This document shows, in pieces, positions 26,230 through 34,851 of a stretch of 64,000 nt of DNA (its first letter is position 1; every line of letters begins with the position of its first letter). The notes under the pieces are model-generated. The model did not search any database, had not been told where the DNA came from, and was given only the letters and a program-made list of their open reading frames with translations. This DNA is from JBFMDN01 sp040753915. Its GTDB lineage: Bacteria; Desulfobacterota; Desulfomonilia; Desulfomonilales; Desulfomonilaceae. The position numbers and the translations under genes were made by a program. The stretch spans positions 1 to 64,000 of the forward strand of contig JBFMDN010000005.1 of the NCBI GenBank assembly GCA_040753915.1, given 5' to 3'.

Positions 26230-27072
26230 ATGATGATTAGATTCTGGGGCGTCCACGGCAGCCTCCCCCGCCCTGGCCCCACAACCATCAAGTATGGCGG
26301 AAACACTGCATGCGTCGAGCTGAGGTTCGGTGATTCTCTCGTTATCTTCGACGCGGGATCCGGCATCCGGGACCTGGGAGAGCACCTGTTGCGCGAGATG
26401 AAAGTGCTGGGGCCTTGCGCTCTTCCGATACGCGGTCACATTTTCTTTTCCCACCTCCATTGGGACCATGTCCAGGGATTCCCATTTTTTGGTCCAGCGT
26501 TCATACCGAGAAACGAATTTCATTTGTACGGTGGCAAGAGGCTGGACTCCACCATCTACCGCATCATCAACGAACAGATGTCGAGGCCGAACTTTCCGGT
26601 GACGCTGACTGACATGCGGGCATCGCTCGTATTTCACGACATTGATCCCGGTGCCGTAATTCGCATAGAGGATGCAGTGGTTCGCGCGGAGCGGCTGAAT
26701 CACCCGGGGGGCAGCTTCGGGTATCGCCTGGAGCACGACGGCAAGGCGGTGGTCTATGCGACCGATACCGAAAACCTGGACGGGCAGGACCCTCATATCA
26801 TTGGGTTGGCACGAGACGCTGACATCTTGATCTTTGACGGAATGTTCACACCTGAGCAATACATTGGCCTCTCTGATGGGATTTCGCGCCAATGCTGGGG
26901 TCATAGCACTTGGGAGGGAGCCGTAGAGATGGCCATTGCGACCAATGCCAAGAAACTGATCCTCTTTCACCACGGCAACCCTGACCAGATCGTCACCGAG
27001 ATCGAACGATGCGCTCAGGAGAGATTTCCTCATACCCTTGCGGCCTATGAAGGCCTGACTATCGAGATCTAG
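26230..27072 (+). CDS. Metallo-beta-lactamase-fold hydrolase (class II phosphodiesterase-like)
   Basis: The 280-residue protein starts MMIRFWGVHGSLPRPG, as in MBL-fold proteins annotated as cAMP-phosphodiesterase-like. The metal motif HLHWDH (residues 75-80, HxHxDH) is present; later His residues (LNHPGGSFGYRL, YATDTE Asp, FHHGN) complete a two-metal site. The substrate is unknown. ATG 26230 has GAGGTGG 8 nt before it; the frame opens further upstream at 26092 but that N-terminus is not protein-like. It is monocistronic and divergent from dnaK. Confidence 0.8.
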   Translation: MMIRFWGVHGSLPRPGPTTIKYGGNTACVELRFGDSLVIFDAGSGIRDLGEHLLREMKVLGPCALPIRGHIFFSHLHWDHVQGFPFFGPAFIPRNEFHLYGGKRLDSTIYRIINEQMSRPNFPVTLTDMRASLVFHDIDPGAVIRIEDAVVRAERLNHPGGSFGYRLEHDGKAVVYATDTENLDGQDPHIIGLARDADILIFDGMFTPEQYIGLSDGISRQCWGHSTWEGAVEMAIATNAKKLILFHHGNPDQIVTEIERCAQERFPHTLAAYEGLTIEI

Positions 27073-27141
27073 AGTACCAACATTTCTGACCCACGGCCGT
27101 GCCATGGAGTGGGCAGCACGGTGCCGCAGCCGTGAAGGGCC

Positions 27142-27232
27142 GTAGTGGATCGCATTGAAAACGGGTCTGCGGCGAATTAATGACCTGAGCCGCAAACAGC
27201 CAGGTGAAAAGACTGTCACTGCTCCACTACAG
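27142..27232 (+). repeat. Dispersed repeat, copy E (5' module only)
   Basis: TAGTGGATCGCATTGAAAAC and the following ~70 bases align without large gaps with the start of copy A (27951) and copy B (51648), ending near a shared CTCCACTAC/CCCACTGG. The peptide-like 3' module is missing. With copy A it brackets yedF in direct orientation. Confidence 0.55.
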
Positions 27233-27290
27233 AGTCCTCCATCCCGCTTCCCAGAGAAATCGGGGAGTCTTCCGATAACTGTCGAGTGGT

Positions 27291-27920
27291 TCAGTCCGGG
27301 GAGATCACTTTGGTAGCGGCATTGAGTGACTCGATGACCTCGAACATGTTCGTGGCGCGTCCAACCCTCAGCTTGTTCTCGAGACCGAAATGCTGCAAGC
27401 ACGTCCCGCACGCGAGAATCTCCACTCCCTTGTCTTGCATCAGAGATATGGATTCCACGGCATCGTCGTCGAGCGTTGTCAATTTGACGCCGGAATTGAT
27501 GAATATCATCCGCCAGGGCTTGGGGGGACAATCTATCAACGTCCGGAGAAATCCTCTCATGAGCTTGGCACCCAATTCGTCGTCCCCTGCGCCCATGGTT
27601 TCGGTCCCGATGAAGACCACGTACCTGCCTTCGTCGGCCGTCTGGGGCAACGGACAGGGAAGGAGCGGCTCCGGCTCTGGGAGAGAGTGCGAGCTAATGT
27701 CCCGATCAATGGTGATCTTGTACTGGCCGGGGCTCGTTTCTTCTACCCCTACCTCACAGCCTTGATTCCGCGCGAATCGGCTGACATTCTCCTTGGAAGT
27801 AGGGTTGTCTACCAACACAATGAACCGGCTCACCTGGCCTTCGTCAAAAACTCTCTTGGTCTCCAGTACCGGCTGGGGGCAAGCCAGCCCCCGAGCATCC
27901 ACAGTGACGGCATCCGTCAT
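27291..27920 (-). CDS. yedF: Sulfurtransferase-like selenium metabolism protein YedF
   Basis: The N-terminal domain is a TusA-like fold starting VTVDARGLACPQPVLETK with the CPxP motif (Cys usually carries persulfide). The C-terminal domain has YVVFIGTETMGAGDDELGAKLMRGFLRTL and EILACGTCLQHFG, a DsrE-like fold. This two-domain arrangement matches the selenium-metabolism YedF family found in genomes that use selenium. ATG 27920 has GGAGGA 6 nt before it. Copies E and A of the dispersed repeat flank the gene. Confidence 0.88.
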   Translation of the reverse strand: MTDAVTVDARGLACPQPVLETKRVFDEGQVSRFIVLVDNPTSKENVSRFARNQGCEVGVEETSPGQYKITIDRDISSHSLPEPEPLLPCPLPQTADEGRYVVFIGTETMGAGDDELGAKLMRGFLRTLIDCPPKPWRMIFINSGVKLTTLDDDAVESISLMQDKGVEILACGTCLQHFGLENKLRVGRATNMFEVIESLNAATKVISPD

Positions 27921-27950
27921 GATGTTTCCTCCATTTTGGCCCGGCAATGC

Positions 27951-28195
27951 TACAGTGGAGCGCATCAAAAACGGCTCTGAGCCTAATTCTCAGACCGTGT
28001 CATTGACGACTGTGTGAAAGTACTGACCGCGCCCCACTGGCGTGTCGGCCATAATTCAAAAGATCTGCAGGCACTTTTCAAACATCTCGACATCTGCTAT
28101 TGCCAGATGTCTATCGAAGGCTCACTGGCTCTCAATTGTGATGACCGCCGCGCTGATTCAATGCGTGGCAGCGTGGACTCACATCTTCCCACGCG
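27951..28195 (+). repeat. Dispersed repeat, copy A (full length)
   Basis: About 245 bases alignable with copy B (51648-51880). Shared blocks include GTGGAG-GCAT near the start, CCGCGC-CCACTG-GTGT-GGCCATAA in the middle (28027-28053), CATCTCGAC (28083-28091) and ATCGAAGGCTCA-TGGCTCTCAA (28112-28134). The last part can be read as MSIEGSLALNCDDRRADSMR (from 28107). An open frame through it (GTG 28014 to 28349) ends just before proC. It overlaps the upstream region of yedF. Confidence 0.65.
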
Positions 28196-28363
28196 GCCGC
28201 TAACGGCGAATTTCCGACTACCTCGGTACGAATCCATGCTAATATACCGAAGGATCGACACGAAAACGGCCAAGCGCTATATGACTATACCATATGCAGG
28301 CGGGAAAGTCATAGCATCTGCCGATCTGTCGCATTTGTCATACCTTTGATCTTCTCGACTCAC

Positions 28364-29188
28364 ATGGAGACAGCATTGGAAGGAATCGGTATCATCGGTG
28401 CAGGAAACATGGGGTCAGCCTTGGTTCGTGGGCTCATCCGGGCCGGAAAGGCCCGTCCCCAGTCCATTCTCGTTTTCGATGTGGACACCAGCAAGACCAA
28501 ATCCCTTGTCCAGGACCTTGGAGTGCGCGCTGCACTGACGCTGGAAGAAACTCTTTCTCCGGATATACGGACCATTATTGTGGCGGTCAAGCCGCAGAAC
28601 ATGGCCGACGTGCTTGATTCCATGCGCTCCGGAATCCACGATAGGCTTCTCGTAATATCCATAGCAGCAGGCATTGCGACGGAATTCATCCTTGAGCGTC
28701 TCGGCGAGCGGGCACGGGTTATAAGGGCCATGCCCAATGCGGCTGCGATGGTAGGCGAGAGCGCCACAGCTCTGTGCAGGGCTGGTGGGGCGAGCGATGA
28801 GGATGTGGAAAACGCGGTGGAAATTTTCTCTGCCGTGGGCCGGGCGGTGATAGTCCAGGAGAAACTGATGAACTTGGTCACCGGTCTGGCAGGCAGCGGG
28901 CCTGCGTATGTCTTTGCCATAATGGAAGCGTTGATTGACGCGGGCGTGCTGCTGGGACTGGACCGGGCAACAGCGAGGGCTCTCACGGTTCAGACAATAT
29001 TGGGAGCAGCGACCATGGCTGCTGAAGAAGAAGTCCATCTAGGGATGCTCAAGGACCGGATCACATCCCCCGGGGGAACCACCATTGCGGGGCTTCATGT
29101 GCTGGAGCGCGAAGGTCTCGGAGGGATTCTCATGGATGCGGTTGTCGCGGCCACGCGCCGGGGGGAGGAACTGGGCGCGAGCAAATGA
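28364..29188 (+). CDS. proC: Pyrroline-5-carboxylate reductase
   Basis: ProC makes proline from pyrroline-5-carboxylate with NAD(P)H. The N-terminus GIGIIGAGNMGSALVRG is the dinucleotide loop; VAVKPQNM, IRAMPNAAA, LAGSGPAYVF and the C-terminal ITSPGGTTIAGLHVLE are all family signatures. At 274 residues it has the usual length. ATG 28364 is chosen because the family starts just before the GIIG loop; an in-frame TTG lies at 28346. No good ribosome site is visible, which fits translation coupled to the repeat-borne frame that stops at 28349. Confidence 0.95.
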   Translation: METALEGIGIIGAGNMGSALVRGLIRAGKARPQSILVFDVDTSKTKSLVQDLGVRAALTLEETLSPDIRTIIVAVKPQNMADVLDSMRSGIHDRLLVISIAAGIATEFILERLGERARVIRAMPNAAAMVGESATALCRAGGASDEDVENAVEIFSAVGRAVIVQEKLMNLVTGLAGSGPAYVFAIMEALIDAGVLLGLDRATARALTVQTILGAATMAAEEEVHLGMLKDRITSPGGTTIAGLHVLEREGLGGILMDAVVAATRRGEELGASK

Positions 29189-29246
29189 GCCCATGATTAA
29201 GGCCCCGGTTCGATGTCTTGCGGCTGGGTAGAGTAGTGTAGAGACC

Positions 29247-31160
29247 ATGGAGCGCGAATTCCACTGTCCTTCATGCGGTGCGGCGAATCTCGTCACGAAT
29301 CCCGGAATTTTGATGAAGGTTTGCGACTACTGCAAGACGGCCATCTACTGGGACAAAGCTTCTGCGCTGCGGGCAGGCCGCAAATCTTTGGACTTGCCGC
29401 CCTCGTCCAGATTCCGAGTGGGCGCGACAGGGAAGGTAAGAGGGACAGCGTTCACTGTTCTGGGACGACTCGCGTACGCTCACGAGAGCGGTGCGTGGAA
29501 CGAATGGTTCATCGAGATGAGCAACGGAGAGATCAAGTGGCTCTCGGAAGACGAGGGGGAGCTCTTTCTCGAAGAACCTCTGATTCTGAGCGCCCCGGTT
29601 CCTCCGTTCCAAGAGCTCCAACCAGGCACAAAAGTCTTTTTGAACGACAAGATTGGCGTAGTGGAAGAGCTCGGAACTGCCCGTTGCCTCGGTGGAGAAG
29701 GTCAGATACCGTTCGTGGTGGAGATCGGCGAGACCTATGCCTACGCAGACGGGTCAGGTGTTGAAGGCGATTTCTCGTTTGGTTTGGAATACGATACACG
29801 GACGGGCCAACCCACTGCATTCATCGGCGACATCCTGTCGGTCAAGGACAGTGGAGCTAGACCAGAGGACAAAGGAGCTCCCTCAGCCAAAACAGCCCAA
29901 GCGATCAGATGCCCCTCATGCGGGAAGCCGTACGAAGGCCCCCGGCTGGAGACCACCGAGATGGTGGTCTGCGCAGCGTGCGGGGCTGGGCTAGAATTGG
30001 ATGAAGCTGAGATCAGGGTTGTTGGAAAGAACACTGGAAAACGACCGAGGTTCACCTTCCGGATAGGAACACCCATTACCCTGGAGAACGTGCGGTACGA
30101 GGTGATGGGGCGGCTTTTCTATGAGGAATCTGATGACGGCCCTTACGGCTCCGCAGAGTATGTCCTCTATAGTCCGGATGCAGGCTATCTGTGGCTTTCT
30201 GAGGAGGAAGGCCACTTTACGGTGAGTCGGCCCACTCATGTCTCGTTTTCGGCGCCCCCCATACCTGTTCCAAAAATGAAAGTCAAGGTGGGACCAGAAT
30301 CGTTCCAGTTTTACGAAGGTGGGGAGGTAACTCTCCGATGGGTAGACGGTGCGCTCCCGTGGACCGCCACGGTTGGAGAAAAGACTCGGTACAAGCACTG
30401 CATAAGGCCTCCGCACTACGTGGACCAGGAGATCACTGGTACCGAGGTGGAGCTCTTCCGTGGCAGGTACGTTACCCGCCGAGAAATGGAGACAGCGATA
30501 CCCAAAGGCCTGCAGCTTCCCCCTCCCCAAGGCATCTACTCGTGTCAGCCCTACGAACGGCCCGGATGGATGGCAGGTCTGAGCCCCATTGCAGGGATGT
30601 TCCTCGTCGTAAATGTCATGCTCCTGGTCTACAGTCTTGCCGCTGACACGGGAACCGTGCTTCTTAAAGAGAAGATCACGGCGCAGCAGTACGCTCAAGA
30701 GCATCTGACAAGCCCGTTCACCGTGCAGAAGGACGGAACCATACTGCGAGTATCGGGCAAGTCACCGCTCAACAATTCCTGGCTTGCACTGGATTTTGCC
30801 GTGGTGAATAGGGATCAGGAAGTGGTGTCTGAATTCTACGACGAAGCGTCATATTATCACGGAGTGGATTCGGAAGGGTCGTGGACCGAGGGTTCAGGAA
30901 GCTTCGGTACCTATTTCTGGATCAAGAAAGCGGGAACATATCAGCTTCTCGTGCATGCCACGGGAGGGAGCGGCTCAGGAGGGCCTCCGCGGAACGAGCC
31001 AGTCGATATTGCAGTGAGCGCTGGACACACTATCACCTGGTATTTCTGGATACCGATCCTGCTGTCGGGAATTGTTGCGTCCCTGGGCCCGGTGCACAAG
31101 TACCTGTTCGAAGCGAGACGATGGTTGCCCGCAGTCGGCGACGAGGACGACGATGACTGA
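29247..31160 (+). CDS. Membrane protein with two zinc-ribbon + DUF4178 modules
   Basis: The 637-residue protein is built from two like modules. Each starts with a zinc ribbon (CPSC...CDYC near residues 8-29; CPSC...CAAC near 218-245) followed by a DUF4178-type domain (FRVGATGKVRGTAFTVLGR and FRIGTPITLENVRYEVMGR, each with a later IKWLSEDEG / LWLSEEEG motif). Two membrane segments follow, at ~440-462 and ~595-617, enclosing a probable external domain. The biochemical role is unknown. It heads a run with a small membrane protein, DUF350 and a membrane aminopropyltransferase, a recurrent association that suggests an envelope function using polyamine-like chemistry (inference). Confidence 0.8.
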   Translation: MEREFHCPSCGAANLVTNPGILMKVCDYCKTAIYWDKASALRAGRKSLDLPPSSRFRVGATGKVRGTAFTVLGRLAYAHESGAWNEWFIEMSNGEIKWLSEDEGELFLEEPLILSAPVPPFQELQPGTKVFLNDKIGVVEELGTARCLGGEGQIPFVVEIGETYAYADGSGVEGDFSFGLEYDTRTGQPTAFIGDILSVKDSGARPEDKGAPSAKTAQAIRCPSCGKPYEGPRLETTEMVVCAACGAGLELDEAEIRVVGKNTGKRPRFTFRIGTPITLENVRYEVMGRLFYEESDDGPYGSAEYVLYSPDAGYLWLSEEEGHFTVSRPTHVSFSAPPIPVPKMKVKVGPESFQFYEGGEVTLRWVDGALPWTATVGEKTRYKHCIRPPHYVDQEITGTEVELFRGRYVTRREMETAIPKGLQLPPPQGIYSCQPYERPGWMAGLSPIAGMFLVVNVMLLVYSLAADTGTVLLKEKITAQQYAQEHLTSPFTVQKDGTILRVSGKSPLNNSWLALDFAVVNRDQEVVSEFYDEASYYHGVDSEGSWTEGSGSFGTYFWIKKAGTYQLLVHATGGSGSGGPPRNEPVDIAVSAGHTITWYFWIPILLSGIVASLGPVHKYLFEARRWLPAVGDEDDDD

Positions 31161-31178
31161 TTCGCCGAGAGGGTTACC

Positions 31179-31400
31179 GTGAGCGGTATCTTGACGAAAG
31201 CTCTCATTGTTGGTGTTCTCGGCCTATTTACTGTGGCCGCGATCGGAGGCAGCTTCCGTGGGTGGTTCCTGCCCGCGGAGCTGAAGCAGCCCGTGAGCCT
31301 GAAAGAAGGTTCCCAGAGACCGGGAAGCCACGGTCGGGCCTTGTATTTCCTCGGAGCGGGCCGAAGCCATTACGGCGGAGGATACAGAGGCGGAAAGTGA
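31179..31400 (+). CDS. Small membrane or exported protein of the DUF4178 cluster
   Basis: The 73-residue product has one hydrophobic segment (ALIVGVLGLFTVAAIGG, residues ~8-24) and a basic, Gly-rich tail ending HYGGGYRGGK. GTG 31179 follows GAGAGGG and lies 18 bases after the DUF4178 gene, so it is probably cotranscribed. A single N-terminal helix with a Gly-rich end is compatible with a small membrane anchor or an exported peptide. No family recognised. Confidence 0.55.
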   Translation: MSGILTKALIVGVLGLFTVAAIGGSFRGWFLPAELKQPVSLKEGSQRPGSHGRALYFLGAGRSHYGGGYRGGK

Positions 31401-31660
31401 CGCCCGCATGCCACTGACCGGAGAATCCGGATTTTGGGCCAGCCCGCTGCCTTTGCACGAATAGGGCTCCGACCCCTGGATTCCTTATGCCAGCCTGGGG
31501 CCCGTCTCCGGATGAGGCATCCACAGGGCCTTTGTGGGTAATACCTGAGAGGGGTGGCCTTGGAGAAGCTTATGTACCGCTGCGTGTGTTACTATATCAA
31601 TGACGCGTCCGTTGCGGCGTGGTTTGAGGGTGGCGGCTCGTGCCACATGGGAGGAGGCGT

Positions 31661-31888
31661 ATGGAAAAGGTGCTGTTCGATTTAAGGCCCCTGGTGATGC
31701 TGAGCACTGTGATCTATGCCGCAATAGGCTTTTTCCTGTTCGCTCTGGCCCTCTGGATCATGGTGAAAGTCGCCCCATTCTCCGTGAAGAAAGAGATCGA
31801 AGAGGATCAGAACATTGCTCTGGCTATTTTGATGGGCTCGGTTTTCATTGCCATTGCAATCATAGTTCAAGCTGCCATACGAGGTTGA
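31661..31888 (+). CDS. DUF350 small integral membrane protein
   Basis: The 75-residue protein has two predicted membrane helices (TVIYAAIGFFLFALALWIM and IALAILMGSVFIAIAIIVQAA) joined by a polar stretch KEIEEDQNIA, the pattern of DUF350 (YjfL-like) proteins. ATG 31661 follows GGAGGAG with 4-nt spacing; the earlier in-frame start lacks a site. DUF350 proteins are found next to aminopropyltransferases and DUF4178/DUF2491 proteins, as here. Function unknown. Confidence 0.8.
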   Translation: MEKVLFDLRPLVMLSTVIYAAIGFFLFALALWIMVKVAPFSVKKEIEEDQNIALAILMGSVFIAIAIIVQAAIRG

Positions 31889-31963
31889 TCGCGTCTCGGC
31901 CATTTTCTCCCGGCTCGAAAGGTTTGCGCGGACATCTCGGGGATAGGCCAGGACCCTGCCGAA

Positions 31964-33508
31964 ATGAATGAGCGACTACCCGGAATCTTCCTCCTCGCCG
32001 CGGTATTTGTCATTGCCGTCTGTGGCTTGGTTTACGAGTTGCTCGCTGCAGCACTTTCGAGCTACCTGCTCGGAGGGTCTGTTACCCAGTTTTCCATCGT
32101 GATAGGTGTTTTTCTCTCTGCGATGGGATTCGGCTCGTACCTGACGCGATTCGTACGCACACGGCTTCCGGAAACATTCATCGCTATCCAGATCGGGATC
32201 GGCTTGGCCGGCGGTCTCTCTGCAGCCATCCTGTTGTGTGCGTTCGCTCTGTTACCCTTGTACTTGCCGGTGCTCGTGGCCATACTCTCGGTCACCGGCA
32301 CACTGGTCGGCATGGAGATTCCGATACTCATCCGGATTCTCAGAAGCCGATCGGCACTCACGCTGACCGTATCCAATGTGCTCGCGCTGGATTACGTGGG
32401 AGCACTTGTAGCGTCATGTGCATTCCCTCTCCTATTCGTGCCGTACGTTGGATTGCTTCGCACCTCCTTTCTCTTCGGCTTGGTCAACGTAGCAGTGGCA
32501 GGAGTTGGCATCAGAGTCCTTGGCAGGATGCTCAAGCACAGGAAACGGCTCACCGCCTTTGCAGCGGCATCCGCCGCAATCTTAGGAATCGGCTTAACCG
32601 GTTCGGGAGTCTTTACATCCATGATAGAGGATTTGATCTACCAAGACGACATTGTGCTGGCCCGTCAGACACCATATCAACGCATAATCGTGACAAAGTG
32701 GCACGGGGACGTGAGATTGTATCTCGATGGGAATCTGCAGTTCTCGTCCGTAGACGAGCATCGGTACCACGAAGCCATGGTGCACGTGCCGATGTCTGCC
32801 GTGCCTGGAGCGAGACGCGCCCTGATCCTCGGTGGCGGTGACGGAATGGCTGCCCGAGAACTTCTGAAGTACCCGAATATCGACAAAATAGACTTGGTCG
32901 ACCTGGATGCCGAGATGGTTCGCCTCTTTCAGGAACACTCCCTGCTTGCTACACTCTGCGACCGGGCGCTCTCCCATCCCAGAGTAATCGTCCACGTGGA
33001 GGACGCGGGAAAATTCCTGGAGAAGACCTCGGAATCATGGGATCTCATACTGGTAGACCTTCCCGATCCTAACAACCTTTCACTCGGGAGGCTCTACACC
33101 ACAAGCATGTACAAGCTCGTGGCCAGATCGCTCGCCTCCCAGGGGGTGATCGTTACCCAGGCCACCAGCCCCTTTTACGCGCCGGAAGCCTTTTGGTGCA
33201 TCGCGGCCACTTGGGAGCAGGTGCCGACAGCGCCGGCAGCTTCACAGAGCTTCAACGTCTACCCGTATCACGTGTACGTGCCCTCTTTTGGCGACTGGGG
33301 GTTTGTCATGGCCTCCCGACGAAAGATCGACACGTCCGCGCTTCGCCTGCCAGAAGTGCCGCTTAAATTCTTGAGCGACGATCTGCTTCGTACCCTTTTC
33401 ATCTTTCCCAAAGACAGTCTCCCCAAGAGCGAGATCCTTGCAAACCGTGTCGACGATCAGGTGCTCGTGAAATATTACCGCAAGGGATGGAGACGCTATG
33501 GTCCGTGA
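31964..33508 (+). CDS. Membrane-anchored spermidine synthase-like aminopropyltransferase
   Basis: The first ~210 residues form about six or seven membrane helices; the rest (~225-510) is a spermidine-synthase fold. It has TPYQRIIVTKW, YLDGNLQFSS-DEHRYHE, the SAM/dcSAM loop LILGGGDGMAARE, LVDLDAEM, and LVDLPDP, where the Asp pair binds the amine. Such TM-fused enzymes are common in envelope clusters and need not make free spermidine. It is the last of four plus-strand genes starting with DUF4178. No S-adenosylmethionine decarboxylase gene is in the window. Confidence 0.88.
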   Translation: MNERLPGIFLLAAVFVIAVCGLVYELLAAALSSYLLGGSVTQFSIVIGVFLSAMGFGSYLTRFVRTRLPETFIAIQIGIGLAGGLSAAILLCAFALLPLYLPVLVAILSVTGTLVGMEIPILIRILRSRSALTLTVSNVLALDYVGALVASCAFPLLFVPYVGLLRTSFLFGLVNVAVAGVGIRVLGRMLKHRKRLTAFAAASAAILGIGLTGSGVFTSMIEDLIYQDDIVLARQTPYQRIIVTKWHGDVRLYLDGNLQFSSVDEHRYHEAMVHVPMSAVPGARRALILGGGDGMAARELLKYPNIDKIDLVDLDAEMVRLFQEHSLLATLCDRALSHPRVIVHVEDAGKFLEKTSESWDLILVDLPDPNNLSLGRLYTTSMYKLVARSLASQGVIVTQATSPFYAPEAFWCIAATWEQVPTAPAASQSFNVYPYHVYVPSFGDWGFVMASRRKIDTSALRLPEVPLKFLSDDLLRTLFIFPKDSLPKSEILANRVDDQVLVKYYRKGWRRYGP

Positions 33509-33565
33509 GTCCCAACCTGCAGCGCCGGAAACGAGATTTCACGCCATAGGAAAGGTCACGGGTTA

Positions 33566-34081
33566 TCAACTCTCGTCATCGATAGTCCAACGGAATGACT
33601 CTTGGATTTCCCTCACTGACGTCTCTGGAGGGAACCCTCCCCTGAAGAGCTCGTTTAGACCCGCAATAACGCGATCGCCCGACCGGCCTTCGGCTATGAT
33701 GAGAATGTCCTGTCCATCTTGACGGGCAAATTCCTGGAGGTACTGAAGACATGTTCCGCACGGGAGGAGCGGCGCGTTAAGGTCTGAAACAACGGCCACC
33801 GCAAGAAACCCCTTTTCTCCATGGATGAGAGCATGATTAACTGCATTACGTTCAGCGCATACACCGAGGACCGGGATGAGAGATTCGGTGTTGCATCCTT
33901 CGAATATCCTGCCGCTTCTGGTAACGACTGCCGCACCTACGCGGAACCGACTTAAAGGAACTGACGCGTGCTCTCTCGCCTTTTTGGCCACAGAGATGAG
34001 ATCGTCTACGCTCCACCGGCCACATGAGGGGCAGTCTGGCACGAACCGATCTGGAGGAATCATGGGCACTGTCGATATCAC
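33566..34081 (-). CDS. cdd: Cytidine deaminase
   Basis: The protein converts cytidine or deoxycytidine to uridine in nucleoside salvage. The catalytic zinc motif GVCAERNAV (CAE with catalytic Glu) and the PCGTCLQ motif (PCxxC) are intact, and FRVGAAVVTRSG is the substrate-binding strand. The N-terminus has an extra CPSC pair upstream of the fold. The start is uncertain: GTG 34081 or ATG 34063, neither with a good ribosome site. It converges on the aminopropyltransferase gene with a 57-base gap. Confidence 0.9.
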   Translation of the reverse strand: MISTVPMIPPDRFVPDCPSCGRWSVDDLISVAKKAREHASVPLSRFRVGAAVVTRSGRIFEGCNTESLIPVLGVCAERNAVNHALIHGEKGFLAVAVVSDLNAPLLPCGTCLQYLQEFARQDGQDILIIAEGRSGDRVIAGLNELFRGGFPPETSVREIQESFRWTIDDES

Positions 34082-34192
34082 CGCAGTGGCGCCGGGTCAA
34101 GCACCGAGGAGAAAATGTGGCGGGCCACACTCTTTGGCCGCGAATTGAAGACTCTAATCACACGGCTACCCCTGAACACAGAGCTGACCGAC

Positions 34193-34843
34193 TCAGCTTC
34201 GATCCACGATTCCAAATCTGAGGTTCCTGAACCGCCTCTGGTCTTCCTCGGAGACACGAGAGCCGATGCGCGCCATAAAGATGTTTTCTTCCCGTAGGGC
34301 GATGTTTGGCTCGTTGGTATAATATTCCTGAAACCCAAATTTTTTTAGGAAGTTGATCATCATTCGCCTGTACTGCATCATGGTCAAACCGGTCCCATCC
34401 AGGTCCCAGTGCCAGCAGTACCCGTTCATGTAAGCTATCTTCTCTTCGAAAAACGTGTCTGCCATGAACGTGCGCACGATAGCGTCAGCAATCCCCGCGT
34501 GTCGATAATTCCTGCTCACCTCGAGAGCCCCCAGCTCGTACATCAGGGTGCCAAGCTTGCTCCACCGATCTTCCTTCTCCGGGTACCAGCAGCAGGCGTA
34601 CGCCACAAGGGCCCCCTGCTCATTCAAGCATATGGTCACTCGGCCTTCCGGCTGAGACGCGACTCGTTCGAACACATCGAGCTTCTGTATGATCGAGGAG
34701 TAGTGTGCAAAGTTGCCGAGTCCCGATTCGAGCTGCAAGTGAGAGAAGTATCCGGGTGGGCATTTGTGGCACAGGGTGACCTCTCCGTGAGGCGTGTTCA
34801 GCGTGATGCGTTCCGGCAGGCGATCAGGTCGATCTCTTCCCAT
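34193..34843 (-). CDS. acuA: AcuA-family GNAT protein acetyltransferase
   Basis: The 216-residue sequence closely follows Bacillus AcuA: QPEGRVTICLNEQGALVAY, RWSKLG-MYELGALEVSRNYRHAGIA (acetyl-CoA loop), then the rare YCWHWDLDGTGL-Y segment and a MARIGSRVS end. AcuA acetylates and thereby inactivates acetyl-CoA synthetase. Here it presumably regulates an acyl-CoA synthetase, a useful control in a propionate/acetate-metabolising anaerobe (inference; no synthetase gene in the window). It begins a few bases after a second GNAT gene, and the two reading frames nearly touch (stop 34852, ATG 34843), so they are translationally linked. Confidence 0.8.
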   Translation of the reverse strand: MGRDRPDRLPERITLNTPHGEVTLCHKCPPGYFSHLQLESGLGNFAHYSSIIQKLDVFERVASQPEGRVTICLNEQGALVAYACCWYPEKEDRWSKLGTLMYELGALEVSRNYRHAGIADAIVRTFMADTFFEEKIAYMNGYCWHWDLDGTGLTMMQYRRMMINFLKKFGFQEYYTNEPNIALREENIFMARIGSRVSEEDQRRFRNLRFGIVDRS

Positions 34844-34851
34844 GTCACTTC

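Noticed and set aside
33498..33722. Plus-strand frame overlapping the end of the aminopropyltransferase gene
   Set aside because: It lies over the cytidine deaminase gene on the other strand and has no domain pattern.
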